Source: Mesotaenium endlicherianum
Taxonomy: Eukaryota; Streptophyta; Zygnematophyceae; Zygnematales; Mesotaeniaceae
Assembly: GCA_009602735.1 (NCBI GenBank)
Contig: WELA01000805.1
Location: 473,986-537,985 of the forward strand
Reading direction: 5' to 3'
DNA length: 64,000 bases
In this document: positions 44,063 to 54,651 of the stretch, one piece after another
Layout of the letters: every line of letters begins with the position of its first letter
Position numbering within the stretch: the stretch's first letter is position 1
Made by a program: the position numbers and the translations under genes
The notes under the pieces: model-generated
Database searches by the model: none
The model's input: the letters and a program-made list of their open reading frames with translations, nothing else
Told to the model about the DNA's origin: nothing

Positions 44063-46414
44063 CTAGTAACCAATCGCTCTTGGCCTTCTTCTTAGTGGAG
44101 CGGAAACACTAGGTCGCTCCTCCACCTCCTCTTCCTCCACCTCCATCCCCTCACGCAACGAGGCATGCACGGCAAGATTGAGATCCTCCTCTTCAGATGT
44201 CTCCAAGAACTCCGCTTCTTCAACCCATGGAGTCGCGCCGACACTTGGTCCAAGGAAGTCCAAACTCTTCTCCTGAAGTCTCAACATAGAATGCACGTAC
44301 ACTAACTTCTTTGCTCTAGTAGGGAGCAGCCTATTGCGAAGTGGACTATGAACAAACCCGTACTCAGACCAATTTCTCTCACATGCAGCTGCTGAACCGG
44401 GTTGCGACAATATTCTCATAGCAAGAAGCTGAAGATTAGGACAATGACTTCCATATGTTTCCCACCACTTGTGAGCAGGCATCATGGTCTTATTAGCCTT
44501 GCAAACATCATCGCCAAAAATGTCACCGCTCTGCCGGTAGAGCGCCAACTCTCGATCCACCAATGCTCGGTCAAGCACACTTCCTCCAACAAGGGTATTC
44601 CGCACGTCGGACCAATCGGTTAGTAGACACTTCTCAATTGCCCAAGACTCATGGTCTTGGAACTCGGGGTCCAAATAGTAGCCTGTAGTCAAACAAAGTC
44701 AAGAAGTAAACTTAGTATATGACAACACAATGCACTTCACAAAAGAGAGAGCAATAACAATAGCAAGCACAAAAACAAAAACAATGACCAGCACACGATA
44801 ACAAGCATGCAAGAGAACGCCAGCCGCCAAGCAAAAAAGTGAGCAACATCAAAATAGAGTTTTACCTGCAGAATGCAGGGGGCTGTGAAGCTGCTCCCAG
44901 CGAGCCTTCACGTCCTTCTTAACTTGGGTTATTTGTGCTGGTTTGAGTCCTACAATCTCATGCACATGCTCTTTAATGGCACTCATGCGAGCCCAAATCT
45001 TCCCAAGAGAAGGTTGTGGAGAGTCGACTAGTCGAAGGAGAACTACAATCGGCTCACACACGGCTACCCATACCTTCACTCGCTCCCAAAGTTCATCGTC
45101 GCGAACTAGGTCTCTAATCTCCGTAGCCTCACCTACACAACCGTTCTTTGCCGCCCACTCGAGCCATCTTCTGTCAGACACCATAGCTTGTAAGGTATCC
45201 CTCACAACAATGAGTCGTTGCAAGCAAAGGAAGTTACTAGCAAACCTCGTGGGTCCTGGCTTCAACAACTCTAGTTTATTCTCAAGCCTTGCCCCATGCT
45301 CACGGTAAAGAGCGTGAGGCATGTGGTGGTTTGCAACAAACTGGACCAAGTGCTTGAAGCTATCGATTATGCCCTCTAGCTCTTTTACTTTTCCTATGTC
45401 TTTCAACAGCAGGTCCAAAATGTGAGCAGCACAAGGCGTCCAATATATATGCGGGTGCTTCTCACGAACCACATTACAACCAGCTACAATGTTAGCTGCA
45501 GAGTCTGTGCAAAGTTGTACGACATGATCGGCCCCTATTTTCTCCACGGCCGCAAGCAGGTGGCTACCAATGTACTCACCCGTTTTCCTTTCACCCTCAG
45601 TGTTGATAGCATCCATGAACATTTCAGTGCCTCCCACAACCATAAGCACGTTAAGAAGAGGGTGCCCACATGGATCGGTCCACCCATCTGCTACAATGCT
45701 ACAACCCATCTGTGGTAGTCCCTTTTTTTGTTTCTTCTCCCAAGCCTCTATCTTCGACACCTCTTTATCTAGTAGGGTACTTCCGAGAGGCTTATCCTTC
45801 ATCGGGACATACACTAGACCCGTTTCTAAGGTGTACTTACTGACAGCAACCAACATGTCCCTAAAGAAGTCACTGCGAGCAACATTGAATGAGCAACCAG
45901 TGCCATAGAAGAAACGGGCGACAGTCTCATGAACAGCATCAGCATTCATCTTCTGCAACATGTCACTTATAGAGGTTTGCCCTGACTCCCTGCCTAAGGA
46001 GGGGGACTCTCCAGCACTTGCACAACCCCATTCATGCACGCGCTTTCGTGCAGCTTGTATGACACTCTTCCTACGTCGCGTTCCTAATAAAGAATTAGCC
46101 ATACCGTTGCTACGGCTAATCATGAGATCTAGAACTTCATCGGGAACATCCTCACACTGACTAACATCCTTACAGCCTCCTGTGAAATGGCCACGAATCC
46201 GCGTGACTCCACCGGTAAACTCCCTGGGGCAGTAGTTGCACTTCACCTTCGGATATGAATTCTTGGACTTGGCTTCCACAACGATGGTCACATGGCCCCA
46301 CTCTGGACCAGACCTTGCAGCAACTGCCCTAGGGGGAAGACGAGCGGTTAAAGCTGCAGTGGACGCCCTCATTCCACCAAGCGTTGCTCCAGACGAAGTG
46401 CATGGTTGAGACAT
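44063..46414 (-). CDS. hAT transposase B, two exons, intact
   Basis: Exon 1 is 46414-44866, intron 44865-44683 (GT...AG), exon 2 44682-44063, all on the minus strand; the 722-residue product appears identical to that of hAT A. It has the same BED finger, DUF659/RNase H-like core, Asp, Asp and Glu catalytic positions and dimerisation region. Identity over both exons and, as far as I can follow, the intron and 3' region implies a very recent duplication, gene conversion, or an assembly artefact. A functional enzyme could mobilise either copy and related non-autonomous elements such as that at 4628. Confidence 0.92.
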
Positions 46415-46519
46415 GATGCGCGTGAAACCTGCAATAATGAAGTACAGTAACAACTTGTAAGAGACATAACAAGATGCCATTCAAATGCCATTTAAACAAG
46501 CAAAAACACAACAATAGGC

Positions 46520-47420
46520 AAACAAGAGAGCAGGCAATCCCAACAAAAGCACGGGCTGGCCGCCAGCCCCAACAGCAGCAAGCAAGGGGCTGGCAGCCAG
46601 CCCCGACAAGAGCACGCATGAGGTTGGCCGCCAACCCCGACACAAGCAAGCAGGACAACAGCCAGCCCCAACTAAGACCCTAAAACAGCAAGCAAGCCCG
46701 CCCTGACTAAACCCTAAAACAGCAAGCACGGGCTGGCCGCCAGCCCCAACAGCAGCAAGCAAGGGGCTGGCAGCCAACCCCGACAAGATCACGCACGGGG
46801 TTGGCCGCCAGCCCCCACACGAGCAAGCACGACAACACCCAGCCTCAACTAAGACCCTAAAACAGCAAGCAAGCCCGCCCCGACTAAACCCTAAACAGCA
46901 AGCACGCGCAGGCCTCCAGCCCCAACAGCAGCAAGCAAGGGGCTGGCAGCCAGCCCCAACAAGAGCAAGCACGGGGCTGGCAGCCAGCCCCGACAAGACC
47001 ACGCATGAGGTTGGCCGCCAGCCCCGACACGAGCAAGCACGACAACACCCAGCCTCAACTAAGACCCTAAAACAGCAAGCAAGCCCGCCCCGACTAAACC
47101 CTAAACAGCAAGCACGCGCAGGCCTCCAGCCCCAACAGCAGCAAGCAAGGGGCTGGCAGCCAGCCCCAACAAGAGCAAGCACGGGGCTGGCAGCCAGCCC
47201 CGACAAGACCACGCATGAGGTTGGCCGCCAGCCCCGACACGAGCAAGCACGACAACACCCAGCCTCAACTAAGTCCCTAAAACAGCAAGCAAGCCCGCCT
47301 CGACTAAACCCTAAAACAGCAAGCCAGCCCGCCCCGACTAAAACCCTAAGAGAGCAAGCAAGGGGCTGACAACCAGCCTCGACAAAACTCAAAAGCAAGT
47401 CCGGGGCTAACAGCCAGCCC
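46520..47420 (-). repeat. 210-bp class tandem repeat upstream of transposase B
   Basis: Three to four copies of a block, about 180-210 bp, join minisatellite-like GGGGCTGGcagCCAGCCCC segments to CTAAAACAGCAAGCAAGCCCGCCC. One exact period is 210 bp (CTAAACAGCAAGCACGCGCA at 46891 and 47101). hAT A has fewer copies, which accounts for about 0.6 kb of the length difference between the two elements. Confidence 0.75.
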
Positions 47421-48479
47421 CGACAAAACTAAGCAAGGCGCTGGCAGCCCGCCCCCACTAAAATCCTAAACAGCAAGCAAAGGCAAACCAGCCCGCCCTG
47501 ACTGTAACCCTAAGACAACAGGCAAGGGACTGGCAGCCAGCCCTGACAAAAGCAAGCAAGGGGCTGACAACCAGCCCCGACAAGACTCAACAGCAAGCTC
47601 GGGGCTAACAGCCAGCCCCACAAAACCAAGCAAGGGGCTAGCAGCTCGCCCTGACAAGAGCATGCAAGGGGCTGCTGCAGCAAAGCAGCAGCCAGCCCGC
47701 CCTGACCAGAGCATGCAAGGGGCGGCTGCAGCACAAAAGACAGACTGCCCCGACCAAAGCAAGAGAAAAATACGCAAGGGAGGAAGACGCAGGGGAAGGG
47801 GGGGGGACCTGAAACACTTGTTGGAGATTGGCTGCGTGTGGATTGGCGCAAGGCCTGCCGACTCGCTCGTTTTGAACTTGGGTTGCTTCACACATAAGAG
47901 AAGGGACAATGTACACACATGTAAGATAGACAACAGCACACCACCAAGAGCACGGTGATGAAGCCGGACAGCCCCAACCAAAACAAGCAAGGGGCAACTG
48001 TAGCACAGCAGCAGCCAGACAGCATGCCAGACAGCCCCACTCAAAAAAGCAAGGGGCGCGCGGACGCCACTACCAGTAAGAACAGGGCAAAGAGGGAGAA
48101 AGGAGATAGGGAAGGGCATGGCACCTGATGCGCGTGTCGAAAGACGTGTGTGCACCAATGAGGGGTGAGTCTGGTAGCTTCTTTTTCACGCCTTCCTCAC
48201 TGATACAAGACACACAAAAGGGCATAGGGTCGTCAAAACAGCAGCAGCAATCCCAATCAAGCAAGCAAGGGGCGAGCTGCTGCAGCACCACAGCAGCCAG
48301 ACAGCATGCACCAGACAGCATGCAAAGGGCGGCTGCTGCAGCCAGACAGCAGGGCGGCAGCCAGCCCCACCAACAGCAAATAAGGGGCTTGCAGCCAGTC
48401 CCAACACAAGCAAGCAAGGGGCTGACAGCCAGCCCCCACAGAAGAAAGCAAGGGGCTGGCAGCCAGCCCCGACCACAGC

Positions 48480-48870
48480 AAACAAGGGGCACGTGAGAGA
48501 ACGGGAAAGAGGAAGAAGGATTAAGGCACCTGTCCACGTGTCAATGTCGCTCACGCGTCAATGGGCACACGTGGGGTAGGCACAAGGGGGGTCTACTTGC
48601 TCCTTATTGTCTTGCCCTGCTTCACAAAAGACAAAAAAGGAGACAAAGCTGTAAAAAGATGCAACAGACAGCTAGCCCTAATCTACAGGACACAAACACG
48701 CAAGCACGAGGGAGAAAGTTCACAATCAGCAGAACAACAAATGTGCAATGGGTGCACAAAAACAGCAGCCGAGTTAGAAAAGGAAGGAAGCAAGAATGAA
48801 CAACACAGGCACAGCAGGTTGCAGATAGAGCTGATGCAAATGTGGACTAAAATCTCAAAATTGTAAGCAA
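48480..48870. other. Non-repeat segment in hAT B, absent from hAT A
   Basis: About 390 bases without minisatellite units, lying between arrays. No domain, RNA gene or transposon terminus is seen. The direct repeat CACGTG at 48490 and 48533 (within CACGTG/CACGTGTC) is the only short motif of note. Confidence 0.4.
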
Positions 48871-51800
48871 GGGGATGCCAGCAAGCCCCGTGAAACCCGA
48901 GCAAGGGGTTGGCAGCCCACCCCCACTAAAACCTTGAAACAGCAAGCAAGGGGCTACCTGCCAGCCTCGACAGAAGCAAGCAAAGGGGCACAACAGCAGC
49001 CAGCCCCAATAAAAACCCTGACTTAACGAGCAAGAGGCTGGCAGCCCACCCCGACTTAAACACATTGCAAGCGAGGGGCTGGCAGCCAACCTCGACAAAA
49101 GCAAGCAAGGGGCACAACAATTGCCAGCCCCGACTAAAACCCTAAACCAACAAGAGGGGCTGACAACCAGCCCCAACACAAGCAAGCAAGGGGCTGGCAG
49201 CTAGCACCCCAAAAAGCAAGCAAGGGGCTGGTAGCCAGCCCCGACACAAGGAAGCAAGGGGCTGGTTGCCAGCCCCCTCAAAAGCACGCAAGGGGCTGGC
49301 AGCCAGCCCCCCTAAGAGCAAGCAAGGGGCTGGTCGCCAGCCCCCAAAAAAGCAAGCAAGGGGCTGGCAGCCAGCCCCGACACAAGGAAGCAAGGGGCTG
49401 GTTGCCAGCCCCCTCAAAAGCACGCAAGGGGCTGGCAGCCAGCCCCCCTAAGAGCAAGCAAGGGGCTGGTCGCCAGCCCCCAAAAAAGCAAGCAAGGGGC
49501 TGGCAGCCAGCCCCGACACAAGGAAGCAAGGGGCTGGTTGCCAGCCCCGACAAAAGCACGCAAGGGGCTGGCAGCCAGCCCCCCTAAGAGCAAGCAAGGG
49601 GCTGGTTGCCAGCCCCCAAAAAAGCAAGCAAGGGGCTGGCAGCCAGCCCCGACACAAGGAAGCAAGGGGCTGGTTGCCAGCCCCGACAAAAGCACGCAAG
49701 GGGCTGGCAGCCAGCCCCCCTAAGAGCAAGCAAGGGGCTGGTTGCCAGCCCCCAAAAAAGCAAGCAAGGGGCTGGCAGCCAGCCCCGACACAAGGAAGCA
49801 AGGGGCTGGTTGCCAGCCCCCAAAAAGCAAGCAAGGGGCTGGCAGCCAGCCCCAACACAAGCAATGAAGGGGCTGGTTGCCAGCCCCGACACAATGAAGC
49901 AAGGGGCTGGCTGCCAGCCCCGACACAGGCAAGCAAGGGGCTGGTTGCCAGCCCCGACAAAAGCACGCAAGGGGCTGGCAGCCAGCCCCCCTAAGATCAA
50001 GCAAGGGGCTGGTTGCCAGCCCCAACACAAGCAATGAAGGGGCTGGTTGCCAGCCCCGACACAATGAAGCAAGGGGCTGGCTGCCAGCCCCGACACAGGC
50101 AAGCAAGGGGCTGGTTGCCAGCCCCGACAAAAGCACGCAAGGGGCTGGCAGCCAGCCCCCCTAAGATCAAGCAAGGGGCTGGTTGCCAGCCCCAAAACAA
50201 GCAATGAAGGGGCTGGTTGCCAGCCCCGACACAATGAAGCAAGGGGCTGGCTGCCAGCCCCGACACAGGCAAGCAAGGGGCTGGTTGCCAGCCCCGACAA
50301 AAGCACGCAAGGGGCTGGCAGCCAGCCCCCCTAAGATCAAGCAAGGGGCTGGTTGCCAGCCCCAAAACAAGCAATGAAGGGGCTGGTTGCCAGCCCCGAC
50401 ACAATGAAGCAAGGGGCTGGCTGCCAGCCCCGACACAGGCAAGCAAGGGGCTGGTTGCCAGCCCCGACAAAAGCACGCAAGGGGCTGGCAGCCAGCCCCC
50501 CTAAGATCAAGCAAGGGGCTGGTTGCCAGCCCCAACACAAGCAATGAAGGGGCTGGTTGCCAGCCCCGACACAATGAAGCAAGGGGCTGGCTGCCAGCCC
50601 CGACACAGGCAAGCAAGGGGCTGGTTGCCAGCCCCGACAAAAGCACGCAAGGGGCTGGCAGCCAGCCCCCCTAAGATCAAGCAAGGGGCTGGTTGCCAGC
50701 CCCAACACAAGCAATGAAGGGGCTGGTTGCCAGCCCCGACACAATGAAGCAAGGGGCTGGCTGCCAGCCCCGACACAGGCAAGCAAGGGGCTGGTTGCCA
50801 GCCCCGACAAAAGCACGCAAGGGGCTGGCAGCCAGCCCCCCTAAGATCAAGCAAGGGGCTGGTTGCCAGCCCCAACACAAGCAATGAAGGGGCTGGTTGC
50901 CAGCCCCGACACAATGAAGCAAGGGGCTGGCTGCCAGCCCCGACACAGGCAAGCAAGGGGCTGGTTGCCAGCCCCGACAAAAGCACGCAAGGGGCTGGCA
51001 GCCAGCCCCCCTAAGATCAAGCAAGGGGCTGGTTGCCAGCCCCAACACAAGCAATGAAGGGGCTGGTTGCCAGCCCGACTTAATGAAGCAAGGGGCTGGC
51101 TGCCAGCCCCGACACAGGCAAGCAAGGGGCTGGTTGCCAGCCCCGACAAAAGCACGCAAGGGGCAGGCAGCCAGCCCCCCTAAGATCAAGCAAGGGGCTG
51201 GTTGCTAGCCCCAACACAAGCAATGAAGGGGCTGGTTGCCAGCCCCGACACAATGAAGCAAGGAGCTGGCAGCCAGCCCCGACACAGGCAAGCAAGGGGC
51301 TAATTGCTAGCCCCGACAAAAGCACGCAAGGGGCTGGCAGCCAGCCCCAACCCAAGCAATGAAGGGGCTGGTTGCCGGCCCCGATGCAATGAAGCAAGGG
51401 GCTGGCAGCCAGCCCAACACAAGCAAGCAAGGGGCTGGCAACCAGCCCCGACACAGGCAAACAGAGGGCTGGTTGCGAGCCCCGACACAAGCAAGCAAGG
51501 GGCTGGTTGCGAGCCCCCCAAAAAGCAAGCAAGGGGCTGGTTGCCAGCCCCGACAAAAGTACACAAGGGGCTGGAAGCCAGCCCCCCTAAGAGGAAGCAA
51601 GGGGCTGGCAGCCAGTCCCGACACAAGCAATGAAGGGGCTAGTTGCCAGCCCCATCACAATGAAGCAACGGGCTAGCAGGCAGCCCCGACACAGGCAAGC
51701 AAGGGGCTGGCTGCCAGCCCCAACACAAAAAAGCAAGGGGCTGGTTGCCAGCCCCCCAAAAAGCAAACAAGGGGCAGGCAGCCAGCCCCGACACAAGCAA

Positions 51801-54010
51801 GCAAGGGGCTGGTTGCCAGCCCCGACAAAAGCACGCAAGGGGCTGGTTGCCAGCCCCCCTAAGAGCAAGCAAGGGGCTGGTTGCCAGCCCCCCAAAAGTA
51901 AGCAAGGGGCTGGCAGCCAGCCCCAACCCAAGCAATGAAGGGGCTGGTTGCCGGCCCCGATACAATGAAGCAAGGGGCTGGCAGCCAGCCCAACACAAGC
52001 AAGCAAGGGGCTGGCAACCAGCCCCGACACAGGCAAACAGAGGGCTGGTTGCGAGCCCCGACACAAGCAAGCAAGGGGCTGGTTGCGAGCCCCCCAAAAA
52101 GCAAGCAAGGGGCTGGTTGCCAGCCCCGACACAAGCAAGCAAGGGGCTGGTTGCCAGCCCCGACACAGGCAAGCAAGGGGCTGGCAGCCAGCCCCGACAC
52201 AGGGAAGCAAGGGGCTGGTTGCCAGCCCCGACAAAAGTACACAAGGGGCAGGCAGCCAGCCCCCCTAAGAGCAAGCGAGGGGCTGGTTGCCAGCCCCCAA
52301 AAAGCATGCAAGAGGCTGGCAGCCAGTCCCGACACAAGCAATGAAGGGGCTAGTTGCCAGCCCCAACACAATGAAGCAAGGGGCTGGCTGCCAGCCCCGA
52401 CACAGGCAAGCAAGGGGCTGGTTGCCAGCCCCGACAAAAGCACGCAAGGGGCTGGCAGCCAGCCCCCCTCAGATCAAGCAAGGGGCTGGTTGCCAGCCCC
52501 AACACAAGCAATAAAGGGGCTGGTTGCCAGCCCTGACACAATGAAGCAATGGGCTGGCTGCTAGCCCCGACACACGCAAGCAAGGGGCTGGCTGCCAGCC
52601 CCGACACAGGCAAGCAAGGGGCTGGTTGCCAGCCCCGACAAAAGCACGCAAGGGGCTGGCAGCCAGCCCCCCTAAGAGCAATCGAGGGGCTGGTTAACAA
52701 CCTCCCAAAAGCAAGCAAGGGGCTGGCAGCCAGCCCCAACCCAAGCAATGAAGGGGCTGGTTGCCGGCCCCGATACAATGAAGCAAGGGGCTGGCAGCCA
52801 GCCCAACACAAGCAAGCAAGGGGCTGGCAACCAACCCCGACACAGGCAAACAGAGGGCTGGTTGCGAGCCCCGACACAAGCAAGCAAGGGGCTGGTTGCG
52901 AGCCCCCCAAAAAGCAAGCAAGGGGCTGGTTGCCAGCCCCGACACAGGCAAGCAAGGGGCTGGCTGCCAGCCCCGACACAAGCAAGCAAGGGGCTGGTTG
53001 CCAGCCCCGACACAGGGAAGCAAGGGGCTGGTTGCCAGCCCCGACAAAAGTACACAAGGGGCTGGCAGCCAGCCCCCCTAAGAGCAAGCAAGGGGCTGGT
53101 TGCCAGCCCCCCAAAAAGCATGCAAGGGGCTGGCAGCCAGTCCCGACACAAGCAATGAAGGGGCTAGTTGCCAGCCCCAACACTATGAAGCAACGGGCTA
53201 GCAGCCAGCCCCGACACAGGCAAGCAAGGGGCTGGCTGCCAGCCCCAACAAAAAAAAGCAAGGGGCTGGTTGCCAGCCCCCCAAGAAGCAAACAAGGGGC
53301 TGGCAGCCAGCCCCGACACAAGCAAGCAAGGGGCTGGTTGCCAGCCCCGACAAAAGCACGCAAGGGGCTGGCTGCCAGCCCCCCTAAGAGCAAGCAAGGG
53401 GCTGGTTGCCAGCCCCCCAAAAGCAAGCAAGGGGCTGGTAGCCAACCCCAATACAAGCAATGAATGGGCTGGTTGCCGGCCCCGATACAATGAAGCAAGG
53501 GGCTGGCAGCCAGCCTCGACACAGGCAAACAAGGGGCTGGTTGCCAGCCCCAACACAAGCAAGCAAGGGGCTGGTTGCCAGCCCCCCAAAAAGCAAGCAA
53601 GGGGTTGGCAGCCAGCCCCGACACAAGCAAGCAAGGGGCTGGTTGTCAGCCCCGACAAAAGCACCGAGGGGCTGGCAGCCAGCCCCCCTAAGAGCAAGCA
53701 AGGGGCTGGTTGCCAGCCCCCCAAAAAGCATGCAAGGGGCTGGCAGCCAGTCCCGACACAAGCAATGAAGGGGCTAGTTGCCAGCCCCAACACAATGAAG
53801 CAAGGGGCTAGCAGCCAGCCCCGACACAGGCAAGCAAGGGGCTGGCTGCCAGCCCCAACACAAAAAAGCAAGGGGCTGGTTGCCAGCCCCCCAAAAAGCA
53901 AACAAGGGGCTGGCAGCCAGCCCCGACACAAGCAAGCAAGGGGCTGGTTGCCAGCCCCGACAAAAGCACGCAAGGGGCTGGCAGCCAGCCCCAACAATAG
54001 CAAGCAAGGG
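48870..54010 (-). repeat. 34-bp hairpin minisatellite with higher-order structure
   Basis: Roughly 140 or more head-to-tail units of about 34 bp, each with core GGGGCTGG-nnn-CCAGCCCC and linker GACACAAGCAAGCAA or a variant. Linker variants recur in fixed order: from about 49190 to 49800 the array repeats every 136 bp (four units), and from about 49850 to 51190 every 170 bp (five units). Right of 51200 the units are less regular, with longer shared blocks (for example 51300-52300 resembles 52690-53160). The 34-bp length is not a multiple of three and lacks stop codons, so long open frames appear on both strands; I do not call them genes. Confidence 0.93.
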
Positions 54011-54651
54011 GCTGGTCGCAAAGAGGGCAAGAGGGGATGGACGCACCTGAGAGATGTTGGTGGTGAGGCGCGTGAGCGTGAAGACGGCGCCACCTTGTAG
54101 TACAGAACGGGCTTGAATCACGCCGTCCACTCCAGCTTCGGCCCGTCCGCTGCTGGCCTGGATGTGTTACAGCCTGAGGAATGCAAGGCAGCAAGGTCCT
54201 AAATGCGGAAGTAAGAAAACTTACGATGAATAGCAGGTGCGAAATGCAAAGAAAGGCGCTAGAAGTCTCTTAAGTAGGCTCCGCGAAATTGGCCAAAAGG
54301 ATTGTAGCTTGTAAGATGGGCAGCAACTCAAGCAGATGCACGTTGGAGGCGAAAATTGAAATGGCTGGTGGCCAAAATATTGGTGAAAAGGCTAGTGACT
54401 TTTTTTTAGTTCCCGCCGTTGCTCCACAAACCTGTCAAGATGCACTTGGTAGTTTGAATCCCGTCGATCGACGATGTATGCAAAGTCACGAGTGAAACAG
54501 AGCGTGCGGTGGCGGACGTGAAGGTGTCAAAACGTTGCTGGGCGGCGCGCACGAATAAAAAGTTAATCGTACGCTTCGTACGAGCGTACCGACGCAGTAC
54601 GCTTATTTAAGCGTACGAAGGTTGGCCAATACGGCGTACGGCGTAACCCTG
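54011..54651 (-). repeat. 5' terminal region of hAT B
   Basis: Contains a 165-bp unique stretch (54011-54175) that in hAT A is replaced by the assembly gap, and then the 476-bp terminal segment mirrored at 34100-34575, ending with subterminal AAGCGTAC repeats and the inverted repeat. No coding capacity is evident. Confidence 0.75.

Larger units (their letters stand above)
42853..54651 (-). mobile_element. hAT DNA transposon B, with giant internal minisatellite
   Basis: Terminal inverted repeats CAGGGTTACGCCGTACGC stand at 42853-42870 and, complemented, at 54634-54651. The total is 11.8 kb, of which roughly 7 kb is tandem repeat. The transposase half (42853 to about 46680) is the inverted mirror of hAT A (coordinates sum to 83341) with identical predicted protein. 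The other terminus (54176-54651) mirrors 34100-34575 with only a few differences. The 8-bp flanks (AGTGTGAC, GTTTACTG) do not match and belong to two different retroelement families (K and R). Confidence 0.88.

Noticed and set aside
48870-54010. Long open frames on both strands (up to about 430 codons) encoding Gly/Pro/Ala/Leu-rich repeat proteins
   Set aside because: They follow from a stop-free 34-bp tandem repeat whose length is not a multiple of three, so every frame stays open. Codon content mirrors the repeat, and no start context or domain is seen.
48870-54010. CRISPR-like array of palindromic repeats with about 15-base spacers
   Set aside because: The spacers are themselves near-identical and recur in fixed order, there are no cas genes, and the setting is eukaryotic. 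It is a minisatellite.
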